Of a stretch of 64,000 bases of DNA, positions 18,111 through 27,331 are shown in pieces (within the stretch, counting starts at the first letter, position 1; the number at the start of each line of letters is the position of its first letter). The translations under genes were made by a program, and so were the position numbers. Origin of the DNA: Streptomyces sp. KMM 9044 (GTDB lineage: Bacteria; Actinomycetota; Actinomycetes; Streptomycetales; Streptomycetaceae); NCBI RefSeq assembly GCF_024701375.2, contig NZ_CP113910.1:5332001-5396000 (forward strand). Reading direction: 5' to 3'. The notes beneath the pieces were generated by a model, which saw nothing but the letters and a program-made list of their open reading frames with translations, did no database searches and was not told where the DNA came from.

Positions 18111-19055
18111 TCAGACGTGCTCGGAGACGAGCTCGCGGGCGGCGTCGAGGTCGGCGGGACTCTTCAGGGCCAGCGTCTTCACACCGGGCAGCGCACGCTT
18201 GGCGAGGCCGGTCAGGGTTCCCCCGGGGCACACCTCGATCAGCGCGGTCACCCCGAGCTCCTTGAACGTCTCCATGCACAGGTCCCAGCGGACCGGGTTC
18301 GCCACCTGGCCGACCAGGCGCTCCAGCACCCCGGCACCGGTCGCGACCGTCGCGCCGTCCCTGTTCGACACGTACACGGCCTTCGGGTCGCCCGGTGTCA
18401 GGTCCTCGGCCGCCTTCGCCAGGGTGTCGACCGCGGGAGACATGTGGTGGGTGTGGAAGGCGCCGGCCACCTTGAGCGCGACGACCTTGCGCACGCCCTC
18501 GGGCTTGTCCGCCTCCAGCGCCGCCAGCTGCTCCCTGGTGCCGGCTGCCACGATCTGGCCCGCGCCGTTGACGTTCGCCGGGGTCAGCCCCAGCTTCTCC
18601 AGGTGCGCCACGGTGACGTCCGGGTCGCCGCCGAGCAGCGCCGCCATCCCGGTCTCGGTGACCGCGGCGGCGTCGGCCATGGCCAGCCCCCGCCTGCGGA
18701 CCAGACTCAGCGTGGCCGTGTCGTCGAGGACCCCCGCGAACGCGGCCGCGGTGAACTCGCCGACGCTGTGACCGGCGACCGCGCCGGGCGCGATCCGCGC
18801 CACCGCCGAGGCGGCGTCGGCCGCACCGGCACCCAGTGCCGAGACGGACAGCAGCCCGGCCGCGACCAGCAACGGCTGGGCGACGGCCGTGTCGCGGATC
18901 GCGTCCGCGTCGGCCTCGGTGCCGTAGCGGGCGAGGTCGAGTCCGATGGCGTCGGACCAGCCGGCGACGCGGTCCGCGACACCGGGAAGGTCGAGCCATT
19001 CGGTCAGGAAGCCGGGCGCCTGAGCGCCCTGGCCGGGAGCGACGAGTACGAGCAC
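18111..19055 (-). CDS. fabD: Malonyl-CoA:ACP malonyltransferase
   Basis: 314 residues. I start it at GTG 19055 (MLVLVAPGQGAQ), which matches the family start; a second GTG two codons earlier (19061) is possible. It moves malonyl groups from CoA to ACP. Motifs are APGQGAQ and the nucleophile elbow AGHSVGEFTA, with the oxyanion Gln in GQGAQ and the catalytic His in AFHTHHM. It is the first gene of the fab operon, directly downstream of the FasR-type regulator gene on the same strand. Confidence 0.97.
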   Translation of the reverse strand: MLVLVAPGQGAQAPGFLTEWLDLPGVADRVAGWSDAIGLDLARYGTEADADAIRDTAVAQPLLVAAGLLSVSALGAGAADAASAVARIAPGAVAGHSVGEFTAAAFAGVLDDTATLSLVRRRGLAMADAAAVTETGMAALLGGDPDVTVAHLEKLGLTPANVNGAGQIVAAGTREQLAALEADKPEGVRKVVALKVAGAFHTHHMSPAVDTLAKAAEDLTPGDPKAVYVSNRDGATVATGAGVLERLVGQVANPVRWDLCMETFKELGVTALIEVCPGGTLTGLAKRALPGVKTLALKSPADLDAARELVSEHV

Positions 19056-19105
19056 TCTCACACTCTCTCTTGACGACGGCCGAAGCCGCCCGTGGGGACA
19101 GAGAC

Positions 19106-19143
19106 CAAGAACACGAGGGGGTTTTGTGGAACCCCGACAAGAA
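19106..19143 (-). promoter_or_regulatory. Candidate FasR control region upstream of fabD
   Basis: Between the fasR stop and fabD start the minus strand carries two TTCTTG repeats (19106-19111 and 19138-19143), 32 bp or about three helical turns apart. They flank an inverted repeat GGGGTT-6 nt-AACCCC (19118-19135). FasR is known to bind upstream of fabD in S. coelicolor. That this is its site is my inference; the inverted repeat could instead be a weak terminator for fasR. Confidence 0.45.
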
Positions 19144-19144
19144 G

Positions 19145-20350
19145 CTAGAGCTGAAGATCGCCGTCGACCAGACGCCCCAGGATCAGCGCGATCCGCAGTG
19201 TGAACGCAGAGCGTACATCGGAGGGTGACCATCCGGTGACGTCTGTCACACGTCGGAGCCGGTAACGCACGGTATTGGGGTGCACGAACAGCATCCGTGC
19301 GGCCCCCTCGAGGCTGCTCGCCTGCTCCAGGTAGACGCTGAGCGTCTCCAGCAGTGCGGACCCGGCCTCCTCCAGCGGTCTGTAGATCTCCTCCACCAAC
19401 TGCTCGCGGGCCGAGGGATCACCGGCGATCGCCCGCTCCGGCAGCAGATCGTCGGCCAGCACCGGACGCGGCGCGTCCTCCCAGGCGGAACACGCCTTCA
19501 GGCCCGCCGCGGCGGCCTGCGCGGACCGGGTCGCCGCCTGGAGGTCCGGCACCACCGGCCCCGCCACCACCGGACCCTGCGCGTACGGCCCGATCAGTGA
19601 CTTGGCGACGGCCAGCGGGTTGTCGCTGCCGCCCGCGATCACCACCAGCCGGTCCCCGAGCACCCCCGTCAGCACCTGGAGCTTGGCGTGCCGGGCGGCC
19701 CGCCGGATCGCCTCCACGGTCAGTTCCGAGTCGCCGTTGGGCGCGGTGCCGAGCAGCACGCACACGTGCTCCGGCGAGTTCCACCCCAGGGCGGCGGCCC
19801 GGGACACGGCACCCTCGTCGGCCTCGCCGCTGAGCACCGCGTTCACGACCAGCGACTCCAGCCGCGCGTCCCAGGCACCCCGTGCCTCGGCGGCCTGCGC
19901 GTACACCTGCGCGGTGGCGAACGCGATCTCCCGCGCGTACACCAGCAGCGCCTCGCGCAGCACCGACTCGTCGCCCGGCGCGGCCACCTCGTCGATGGCG
20001 CTCTCCATGACCTCGATGGTGGTGCGCACCATCTCCACGGTCTGCCGCAGCGTGATGGCCCGGGTCAGCTCGCGCGGCGCCGTCCCGAAGACGTCGGTGG
20101 AGATGGCCTGCGGCGCGTCCGGGCGCCGGAACCACTCGGTGAAGGCGGCGATGCCGGCCTGGGCGACCAACCCGATCCAGGAACGGTTCTCCGGGGGCAT
20201 CGCCCGGTACCAGGGCAGTGTCTCGTCCATCCGCAGGATCGCCTGCGCGGCGAGGTGGCCGGACGATCTCTCCAGCCGCTTCAGCGTCGCGGGATGCGGG
20301 TGGGCGGGGCCTGCCGGGGTCTCGGGCTTGCCGGTTTCGGGTTCGGGCAC
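19145..20350 (-). CDS. fasR: FasR-type transcriptional activator of fatty-acid synthesis (PucR-like)
   Basis: 401 residues, GTG 20350. The C-terminal PucR-type helix-turn-helix is clear: LETLSVYLEQASSLEGAARMLFVHPNTVRYRLRRVTDVTG. The N-terminal and middle parts form a sensor/GGDEF-like region (ELTVEAIRRAARHAKLQVLTGVLGDRLVVIAGG). Immediately upstream of and co-directional with fabD, it occupies the position of FasR, shown in S. coelicolor to activate fabDHPF and be essential for normal growth. It is divergent from a pirin gene across 103 bases. Confidence 0.92.
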   Translation of the reverse strand: MPEPETGKPETPAGPAHPHPATLKRLERSSGHLAAQAILRMDETLPWYRAMPPENRSWIGLVAQAGIAAFTEWFRRPDAPQAISTDVFGTAPRELTRAITLRQTVEMVRTTIEVMESAIDEVAAPGDESVLREALLVYAREIAFATAQVYAQAAEARGAWDARLESLVVNAVLSGEADEGAVSRAAALGWNSPEHVCVLLGTAPNGDSELTVEAIRRAARHAKLQVLTGVLGDRLVVIAGGSDNPLAVAKSLIGPYAQGPVVAGPVVPDLQAATRSAQAAAAGLKACSAWEDAPRPVLADDLLPERAIAGDPSAREQLVEEIYRPLEEAGSALLETLSVYLEQASSLEGAARMLFVHPNTVRYRLRRVTDVTGWSPSDVRSAFTLRIALILGRLVDGDLQL

Positions 20351-20453
20351 GGTGACAAGACTGCCTCATCCGGACGCCGGGACGCGTCGCCGGGTCTGCT
20401 GCGAGGTCTCCCGCCGGGACCGAGAGGCCCACGTCGGGACTACCGTGGACGGC

Positions 20454-21113
20454 GTGACGGACGTACGGCGCGCGCACGGGCGCTTCCAGGGCGGCGATCC
20501 GGCGGCCGGCATCGAGAGCCGGCACGCCTTCTCCTTCGGCCCCCACTACGACCCCGACAACCTCCGCTTCGGCGCGGTGATCGCCTGCAACGAGGAGCGG
20601 CTGGCCCCCGGTGCCGGCTTCGGCGAGCATCCGCACCGCCACACCGAGATCGTGACGTGGGTGGTGGAGGGCGAACTGACCCACCGCGACTCCACCGGCC
20701 ACGAGAGCGTGGTCCGCCCCGGCGACGTGCAGCGGCTGAGCGCCGCGTCCGGCGTGCGGCACGTGGAACGCAACGACGGCCCCGGGCCCCTGACCTTCCT
20801 CCAGATGTGGCTGGCCCCGCTGGAACCCGGCGGCGACCCCTTCTACGAGGTCGTCCGCGGCGTCGCCGACTCCACCCCGTACGCCCTCCCCGAGGCGGGC
20901 GCCGTGCTCCACGTCCGCCGGCCGTCGGCGGGGGAGCGGACCGCCCTGCCGGACGCCGCGTACGTGTACGCCCATGTGGTGCGCGGTGAGGTGCTGCTGG
21001 ACGGGGCCCGGCTGGGGCCGGGTGACGCGGCCCGCCTCACGGACACCAGGGACGCCGAGGCGGTCGCGGTGACCGGGGCCGAGCTGCTGCTGTGGGAGAT
21101 GCGCGGCGCGTGA
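20454..21113 (+). CDS. Pirin-family protein
   Basis: 219 residues of the pirin (cupin) family. The first cupin barrel carries likely metal ligands in GFGEHPHRHTEIVTWVVEGELTHRDS. The C-terminal pirin half ends in ALLLWEMRG-like sequence. I choose GTG 20454: TACCGT at 20441-20446 is a -10 element 7 nt before it, and no ribosome site is seen, which suggests a leaderless mRNA. Pirins are metal-binding proteins, some with quercetinase activity; the role here is unknown. Confidence 0.85.
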   Translation: MTDVRRAHGRFQGGDPAAGIESRHAFSFGPHYDPDNLRFGAVIACNEERLAPGAGFGEHPHRHTEIVTWVVEGELTHRDSTGHESVVRPGDVQRLSAASGVRHVERNDGPGPLTFLQMWLAPLEPGGDPFYEVVRGVADSTPYALPEAGAVLHVRRPSAGERTALPDAAYVYAHVVRGEVLLDGARLGPGDAARLTDTRDAEAVAVTGAELLLWEMRGA

Positions 21114-21224
21114 CCGATGCGCGGGCACCGTAATGGGCGAGCGTCTCTGCCCTGCGGATGAACGACTCTGATGGATCTCGCTGTTTCGGCGCGATTGTCA
21201 GAGGCATGAAGTACATCTGTGTCC

Positions 21225-22249
21225 ATGGGGACCGACGCATACGAGTTGAACGAGGACGAGACCTGCAAGCGGTTCGTCCTTCCCGCTCTGCGGGCAGCGG
21301 GGTGGAGCGAGAAGCAGATCCGTCCGCAGCACCGGATCAACGACGGCCGGTTGGTGCCGACGCGCAGGCGCCACAAGCGGGGGGCGGCGCTCGCCGCCGA
21401 GTGTGTGCTCGAGTACATCCCCGATGTGCCGATCGCAGTGGTGGAGGCCAAGCGCTACCGGCTCAGCGAGGAGAACGGGGTGGAACAGGCTCGCCGTTAC
21501 GCGCGCAAGCTGGGCTTGTCCTTCGCGTACGCCACCAACGGCCGCAACATCGTGGAGATCGACTTCAGCGGGGACAAGCCGGCCATCCGGCCTGTCGCCG
21601 GTTTCCGTCGCCCGCCGACCTCTGGGCGCGCTTCCTGCGTGATCAGGGAGTCCGTGGCACCGAGGCGGGCGAGGAGCTGATGCCGGCTCCGTACGACTAC
21701 ACCCTCCGCAACACCGACAACTCCGTGAAGCGCCCGCGCTACTACCAGCGGGTCGCCATCACCCGGGCACTCGCGGCGCTTGCCCGTGACGAGCGCCGCA
21801 TCCTGCTGGTACTCGCCACCGGTACGGGCAAGACCATGCTCGCCCTCCAACTGGTGGCCCGGCTCTCCGAGGCTCCCGGAGCGTTCGGAGGGCGCAAGCC
21901 CCGGGTGCTCTACCTCGCGGACCGCAACATGCTGGTCGACGACCCCAAGGACCGTTACTTCCTGCCGGTGTTCGGCGAGGACGACGTCCACAAGATCGGT
22001 GGCGGTGAGGCCAAGCGAGGCCGGAAGATCTACTTCGCGCTCTACCAGTCCCTGGAGCAGGGGGAGGCGCAGACCGGGCTGTTCCGGGAGTACCCGCCGG
22101 ACTACTTCGACATCGTCATCGTCGACGAGTGCCACCGGGGCAGTGCGAGCAGCGACTCGCGGTGGCGCAAGGTGCTGGAGCACTTCTCGCCCGCTGCGCA
22201 GATCGGGCTGACCGCCAGTCTCCGCTGCTTCCCGCCGCCGAGCCGATGA
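21225..22249 (+). pseudogene. Truncated, frameshifted type I restriction HsdR/DEAD-box helicase
   Basis: Starts MGTDAYELNEDETCKRFVLPALRAAGW, typical of HsdR-like restriction endonuclease subunits. A nuclease signature is seen in VPIAVVEAKRY (ExK). The frame changes near 21600 and continues as PSPADLWARFLRDQG, then helicase motif I ATGTGKT (Walker A) and motif II IVDECHRG. The coding then stops after QIGLTA, where motif III should continue, and joins antisense DUF262 sequence near 22215-22230. More than half of a normal HsdR is missing and no hsdM/hsdS lie nearby, so restriction cannot work. It is a remnant of a defence locus. Confidence 0.82.
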
Positions 22250-23315
22250 GCTCCATGAGCCGCCGATGCAGCGTCTTTGACCGGGCCCGCAGGAAAGCGT
22301 CGTAGTCGTCACGCAGTGCGGCCTGGTAGGCGTCCTCTTCGATCAGGCAGGTGCGCAGGCGCTCCCGCAGGACGTCCTCGCCGTGCCAGACGGCGAGGTC
22401 CCTGAGGTAGGCGGAGGGGCGGCGGTCGGAGATCCAGTTGTTGGTGATCGCGCTGAGCATGATCAGGTTGCCGCAGACGTTGTCCCTCCCCGCTTTCACC
22501 CCTTCCTTCTTCAGGTACGCGCGCGGGAAGAAGTGGTGGAGCTGCTTACCGTTCTGCCAGGACAGCGCGTCGGCCACGTCGATGACGAGGCCCGTGTTCA
22601 GGTCGACCGACTTCTCGTACGACATCAGCAGCACCAGAAGCTTGCCGGGGGCGTTCTGCCGGGAGAACTGCGCACGCTGCCAGAGGAGGGCTCGGGGAAG
22701 GGCGGCTGCCGTCTCGACCTCCGTCGAGCGCCCCGCCGCGAACTCGGTGACGGCCGACAGGTCCGGCCCCATCTGCGACTCCCGCCACCCCTTGAAGTAC
22801 TCGCTGCTCGCCGTCAGCCAGAACCAGCGCGTCACGGCCTCGTACTGGGCCGCCGTCGGCTTGGGCAGCTGCCTGAACAGCTCGACCGGGACGGCGAACT
22901 GGTTGTAGCAGGGCAGTGCTTCGGCCTGCGGTGTGCGGATCTGGGTGGAGAGGAAGTCCACGGCTCGTGCGGCCGCCTTCCCCGCGTCGGCGACGGCGGC
23001 CTGGAGCTGCTGACGGCCCGTCGAGGACGTAGTGCACCGGGGCGCCCTCGTGCTGGGGCACGGTGTCCAGGCCCGCGATCTCTGCCCGCTGGCCAGCTTG
23101 GCCGTCGTACGCCACATGAGAAGGCTGCCGATGGGGTAGTTCCGGCGCACCGAGTCGAGCAGGTACAGGATCTGCTGCGGGGTCCAGACGAACGCCCGTT
23201 GGAACTTGGGTAAAACGATGTCGCCCGACAGAACCCGCGAAGCGAGTGAGGTGATGGGCGCGATCGTGGGCTCGGGCGCGCGCACCCGAGCCGCAGACGT
23301 CGATGACGTTCCCAA
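22220..23315 (-). pseudogene. Broken DUF262/DUF1524 (GmrSD-like) defence gene
   Basis: The start TTG 23315 (GGGGG upstream) is followed by a DUF262 N-terminus with VLPKFQRAFVWTPQQILYLLDSVRRNYPIGSLLMW. The next section is out of frame: the better frame reads IAGLDTVPQHEGAPVHYVLDG between about 23085 and 23025. The middle of the family is then missing and the chain resumes at the C-terminal DUF1524/HNH region (LHHFFPRAYLKK, VCGNLIMLSAITNNWISDRRPSAYL). DUF262-DUF1524 proteins include the GmrSD modification-dependent restriction enzymes. Compensating frameshifts and an internal deletion make it non-functional. It abuts the HsdR fragment tail to tail. Confidence 0.75.
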
Positions 23316-23406
23316 CGTGTTTCCCCCTACCTGATGGCCTCCGCCGCACGAGCGACCACGCAGTCGAGAGCAGGGGGTGCCACTGACAGTCGAACGGGTC
23401 TGTGGA

Positions 23407-23604
23407 TTACCGCAGACCGTCGACGAATGCTCGCCAGGCGTCGACGCCGACGGTGACGACCGGGCCGGACGGGTCCTTGCTGTCGCGGACGGGGACGGCG
23501 CCGGTGGGGCAGCCGTCGGCGACCTCGACGCAGTCGCCGCCAGTGCTGCCGCTGTAACTGGACCTACGCCACTGGCCGTTCCACAAACTGGGAGCGGTCT
23601 CCAT
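23407..23604 (-). CDS. DUF397 domain protein
   Basis: 65 residues, ATG 23604 with GGAGG 6 nt upstream. The whole protein is a DUF397 domain: WRRSSYSGSTGGDCVEVADG and PVRDSKDPSGPVVTVG, then WRAFVDGLR. It overlaps the 3' end of the XRE regulator gene by 41 nt. Such XRE/DUF397 pairs are highly multiplied in Streptomyces (whiJ/bldB-like and toxin-antitoxin-like loci); the DUF397 protein is thought to act with its cognate regulator. Confidence 0.93.
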   Translation of the reverse strand: METAPSLWNGQWRRSSYSGSTGGDCVEVADGCPTGAVPVRDSKDPSGPVVTVGVDAWRAFVDGLR

Positions 23605-24412
23605 AGCGTTCCTCCATCGGGCGGGCGATCAGTTCCACCGACTCCTCGACCGGGAGAGCGGCAGCCTGCAGGCGAGCGTAACGGAGCGAGGCTTCCTTGA
23701 TGGTCTCGGGATTGGCCGTCATGTGGCCAGAGATGAGGTCTTCTGTGGAGATGATGTCCGGGGCGTCCTCGAAGCGGAGGAGATTGAACGCCCCGTCCAG
23801 GCTGGCGTGTTCACCCGCCCTATTCGGCAGGACCTGCACATGCATCCACCGGTGACCGGCGAACTCCAACAGGCGGGCCGGTTGGCGTCGCATGACACCG
23901 GTGCCGCCGATCGGCCGGTGCAGCACCGCCTCATCCAGGACCACCCAGACCAGCGGCGGCTGTTCTCGTTCCAAGATGCGCTGGCGTTCCATCCGGGCGG
24001 TCACCAGACCTTCCAGATCGTCCGGCGCTCCGGTGGCGAGCACCGCCCGCGCGTACTCCTCCGTCTGCAACAGCCCGTACGCCACCTGCACCTGATACGT
24101 GGAAATGTACGCCGCCTTCGCCTCCATCTCCGCGTACGGCTGGAACCACGTGGGCAGTTGGCTGCGCAGGACCAGGCCGATCAGGCGGGAGAAGAGGCCG
24201 TCCGTGCCGAGGGCCGCGTCCACGCGTTCGGAGAAGTCGCGGGCGGGGACCTTCTTCGTGGTCTCGATCTGGCAGATCAGCGAGCCCGTACAGAAGATGA
24301 TCTCGCCGAGCTGTCCCTGCTTGAGGCCGTGGGCCTCGCGTTGGCGGCGCGGTTCCCAGCCGTAGTAGTCGAGTGGGGACGCCGTGGGGCCGAGCGTCTG
24401 GATGTTGGCCAC
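23564..24412 (-). CDS. XRE-family regulator with DUF5753 domain
   Basis: 282 residues from GTG 24412 (GGAGG 7 nt upstream). The N-terminal helix-turn-helix spans about residues 15-65 (RRQREAHGLKQGQLGEIIFCTGSLICQIETTKKVP). The rest is a DUF5753 effector domain (LLQTEEYARAVL; RMERQRILEREQPPLVWVVLDEAVLHRPIGG). It overlaps the DUF397 gene and is divergent from a damaged ATPase gene, the usual three-gene Streptomyces arrangement. It probably autoregulates the pair. Confidence 0.93.
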   Translation of the reverse strand: MANIQTLGPTASPLDYYGWEPRRQREAHGLKQGQLGEIIFCTGSLICQIETTKKVPARDFSERVDAALGTDGLFSRLIGLVLRSQLPTWFQPYAEMEAKAAYISTYQVQVAYGLLQTEEYARAVLATGAPDDLEGLVTARMERQRILEREQPPLVWVVLDEAVLHRPIGGTGVMRRQPARLLEFAGHRWMHVQVLPNRAGEHASLDGAFNLLRFEDAPDIISTEDLISGHMTANPETIKEASLRYARLQAAALPVEESVELIARPMEERYGDRSQFVERPVA

Positions 24413-24495
24413 GGTGGTGCCTCCGGCCTGAAACGCCTCCCGGCGTTGATTTCTTTGCGTGGCCGATCGCATGCGCCGCGTTGCAATCTGGTGAT

Positions 24496-24950
24496 GTGGA
24501 TCACGCAACTGGTCCGCGTACGACGGACTTCGAGACGCACTATCGGGCCGAGTTCGCGTTGGGTGAGCACTCGGTCCGGCATCTGCGCCGCATCCTGCGG
24601 CTCTATCTCAAGGGTTCGGGCCTGCTGGAGGTGGCGGACGCGGCCGAACTCGCGGTGTCGGAACGCCTCGCCAACGTCTCCGGCCCGTGCCCGACCGTCG
24701 TTGCGGCATCCGCTTCCTTCTGTTGCCGGGCGCGGTGAGGGTGGAGGTCTCCGACAGGTGCCCGCGACTGCCGGTGCCGGCGGGCCGGGACGTGCTGGCC
24801 GAGGGCGGGCGAGGGCTGCTGCTCGTCGAGGCGGTGACCGACCGGTGGGGTGTGACGTCGTCTCCGACCGGTGGTGGTAAGACCGTGTGGTTCGAATGCG
24901 ACGTCAAACCTGCGCCTGTCCGCGATGGTAGTGGGCGGGTGTTGTCGTAG
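24496..24950 (+). pseudogene. Frameshifted HATPase-c2 (anti-sigma-like) ATP-binding protein
   Basis: The first half from GTG 24496 reads FETHYRAEFALGEHSVRHLRRILRLYLKG and AELAVSERLANV, the start of an RsbW-like histidine-kinase ATPase. After about 24690 the frame shifts and the rest reads PDRRCGIRFLLLPGAVRVEVSD, GGRGLLLVEAVTDRWGV and GGKTVWFEC, the expected C-terminal half. The total length is not a multiple of three. It is either inactivated or a one-base sequencing error. Its partner XRE/DUF397 genes are intact. Confidence 0.78.
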
Positions 24951-24959
24951 CCTTCCGGG

Positions 24960-25553
24960 ATGACGCAGCACCCCGTGCCGGACCAGCGGCGGCCCGCGAA
25001 CGACGGGCCGAAGGCCGCCGCCCGCAACCGTGCCGCGCTGGTCGCCGCCGCCCGGGAGATCTACGCGGAGCACGGTCTGGACGCTCCGCTGTCCGCGATC
25101 GCGCGCCGCGCAGGGGTCGGGCAGGGCGTCCTGTACCGGCACTTCCCCGACCGGGCCGCGGTGACGACCGCCGTACTGGAGGAGAACGTCCGGGAGGTCG
25201 AACAGGCGGCCGCGGCCGAGGACGCGACCCTCGCCGGCGTGCTCGGGGTGCTGACCTGGCACCTGAAGGAGTCGGCGGCGTTCATCGGCCTCCTGCACGC
25301 CGACGGGTCGGACCACCGTTCCGCCGTCCGCGCCCACGCCCTGGCCCTGTCCCGGCGGGTCGAACACGCCCTGCGCGTGCACCTGCCGGCCGCCGGCCGC
25401 CGGCTGGCCACGGCGGACGACCTCATGCTCGCCGTCGCCATGGTCTCCGGCGCCGCCACCGGCCCCTCCCACGAGGAGCGGGAGCGCAGGGCACTGGCGG
25501 CCTGGCGGCTCCTCGGCGTCGAGGTGGGGCCGGTGCGGCCCTTCCACGGGTAG
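24960..25553 (+). CDS. TetR-family regulator
   Basis: 197 residues, ATG 24960. The N-terminal helix-turn-helix is clear: NRAALVAAAREIYAEHGLDAPLSAIARRAGVGQGVLYRHFPDRAAV (about residues 23-68). The C-terminal ligand domain is all-helical. No ribosome site is visible, and TAGCCT at 24948-24953 could be a -10 for a leaderless transcript. It follows the damaged ATPase gene and faces a damaged lipoprotein gene, so its target is not obvious locally. Confidence 0.9.
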   Translation: MTQHPVPDQRRPANDGPKAAARNRAALVAAAREIYAEHGLDAPLSAIARRAGVGQGVLYRHFPDRAAVTTAVLEENVREVEQAAAAEDATLAGVLGVLTWHLKESAAFIGLLHADGSDHRSAVRAHALALSRRVEHALRVHLPAAGRRLATADDLMLAVAMVSGAATGPSHEERERRALAAWRLLGVEVGPVRPFHG

Positions 25554-25574
25554 CGGGCTTCCCCGTCGGGGGCG

Positions 25575-26323
25575 TCAGCCGCCGTTGGACTGCCGGGTGC
25601 CTTCCGCCAGCGCGGCGAAGGTGTAGAGGTACCCGCCCGCGGGCCCGCTGACGGTCATGTACGCCCTGGCCCCGCCGGGCGTGATCGCCACGTTCGTCGC
25701 CGACTCGGGGCCCTCGGCGGCACGCGCGGGCACCTCGACCGTCGCCAGCCGCTCACCGTGCGGTCGTACACGACCATCGCGGGCCGCCCGTGCAGCCCCT
25801 GGCAGAGGTTGCCGTCCGCGTCCACGGCGATCGAGTCGGTCTGCGCGATCCCGCCGTCGACCCGGATCGCGGTGTGCCGGGCGGTGACCCCGCCCCTGCC
25901 GCCGACGGGGAGGTAGGAGATCCGGTTCTCCGTCAGTTCGCCGAACCACAGCCCGCGGTACTCCACGTCGAAGGAGATCCCGTTCGTCGCGGCCAGTTTG
26001 CCGGCCAGGACGGTGGCCTGCCCGCCGTCGCGGTCGATCCGCACCACACGGCCGAGCGCCCGGCCCTCGGTCAGGCCGCGCGAGTCGCTGACGTACAGGT
26101 GGCCGTCCGCGCCGAAGACCGGCCCCTCCAGCAGCGTCGTCCCGGTCTGTTCGTGCACCTCGGTCAGTTGCGTCACCTGCTGCGCGCGCAGGGTCCGGCC
26201 ACCCGCACCGGGCGCCCCGGCCGTCCGCTCACCGACGTCACCCGTCTGCGTGCCGCAGCCGGTGAGGGCGAGGGCGCCGACGGTGGCGAGTACGGCGAGG
26301 GAGCGGAGGGGGAGTCGTCGCAT
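25575..26323 (-). pseudogene. Frameshifted SMP-30/gluconolactonase-like lipoprotein
   Basis: From ATG 26323 the product has a lipoprotein signal (LATVGALALTGC) and a beta-propeller-like body: LLEGPVFGADGHLYVSDSRG, ATNGISFD and GIAQTDSIAVDADGNL. Near 25765 the frame breaks after VVYDRT and continues in another frame as GERLATVEVP, TNVAITPGGARAYMTVSGPAGGYLYTF. The reconstructed length is about 250 residues, normal for an SMP-30-like lactonase. One indel explains it, so it could be a true mutation or an assembly error. Upstream (26345-26400) is a G/T-rich simple repeat. Confidence 0.78.
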
Positions 26324-26539
26324 GGGGGTCACTCTTCCTGTCGGCTGCTGGGTGGGAGTGGGAGTGGGGGTGGGGGTGGGGGTGCCGGCGGCGGTGGGGC
26401 CGGGACGGACCAGTACGCGCCACCGCGCGTCCGATCCCCAACCGGAGAATTCTGTCCGGTAGTTGTTGCCGTAGCGGAGCCGACGGCCGCACGGGCCGAC
26501 GCGGCCGGAACACCATGAGGATTGAGGCAGGGCCCCCAC

Positions 26540-26812
26540 ATGACGATCCCCCGCACGATGCCCCACCGAGCGCCGTCCCCCGAGGAACTGGAGGCGCTGC
26601 GGCAGCGCTACCGCGTCGAGCGCGAGCGGCGCGTACGCCCGGACGGCGCGGCCCAGTACCAGGCCACCGAAGCCGAGTTCGGCTACTACGCCGCCGACCC
26701 GTACGTCGGTGAGGCCGCCGGGCGCGAGCCGTTGCACGACACCGCCGACGTCGCCGTGGTCGGCGGCGGGTTCGGCGGCATCCTGGCCGGGGCGCGGCTG
26801 CGGCAGCGGGTC
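26540..26812 (+). pseudogene. 5' fragment of a flavin-containing monooxygenase
   Basis: ATG 26540 starts PSPEELEALRQRYRVERERRVRPDGAAQYQ, followed by the FAD-binding motif VVGGGFGGILAG, as in Baeyer-Villiger-type monooxygenases of about 600 residues. After GARLRQ the similarity stops abruptly at about 26812, where antisense transposase sequence begins. The remaining four fifths of the gene are absent, so it was cut by insertion followed by deletion. Confidence 0.72.
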
Positions 26813-27066
26813 GATGACCGTGCCGAGCCGCCTCGGCAGGGCCGACGGTGCGTCGGCCACCCATTCACCCACCGCGAGCAGGGATCGCGCTCCGGCGAGG
26901 ACCGCGCAGGCCGTCAGTGCCAGGAGCGTCACGAGTGGATGCCCCCCGCACCTCCCCCGCACCTTCCCCGCACCTTCCCCGCGCCCCCCGCGCCCCCCGC
27001 GGGTCCGGGACCTGCGCGAGACGTTCCAGCAGATCCAGGAGCTCGCTCCCGGACACTGCCGGATGC
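26813..27066 (-). mobile_element. ISAs1-family transposase remnant (N-terminal piece)
   Basis: The minus strand reads SELLDLLERLAQVPDPRG and, in a shifted frame, HPLVTLLALTACAVLAGARSLLAVGEWVADAP, the standard N-terminal region of ISAs1-family (H-repeat-associated) transposases. Only about 85 residues survive and no catalytic DDE domain is present. Between the two pieces is an expanded run of short tandem repeats (units like GGTGCGGGGAA, 26940-27000) that breaks the frame. Terminal inverted repeats could not be identified. Confidence 0.72.
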
Positions 27067-27331
27067 GGTCCGAGCCGGTCGAAGGCAGGGGAGATCAGAG
27101 ACGATGCGTCGGCAGGCGCGGGCAGCCCGAGGGCACAGCGCGTAGAGAGCCATACCCGGAGCCCCCGGGCCCACCAATCTTACGAATGACCAGCGGAAAC
27201 CCACACCCGAAAGGTAGGACTCCATGATCACGGACGTACGTGCCTGCTCTGCGTCGGGCCCTGCCCGACATGACGAGACGTCAGCAACCGGACATCGGCC
27301 GACTACGCCGAAGCCTTGGGTGTTCCGCAGG

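Noticed and set aside
26351..26400. GGGAGT/GGGGGT run as a possible G-quadruplex regulator
   Set aside because: It is a low-complexity run upstream of a damaged lipoprotein gene; similar G runs occur at 58351-58380 and 62745-62785, so no specific role can be supported.
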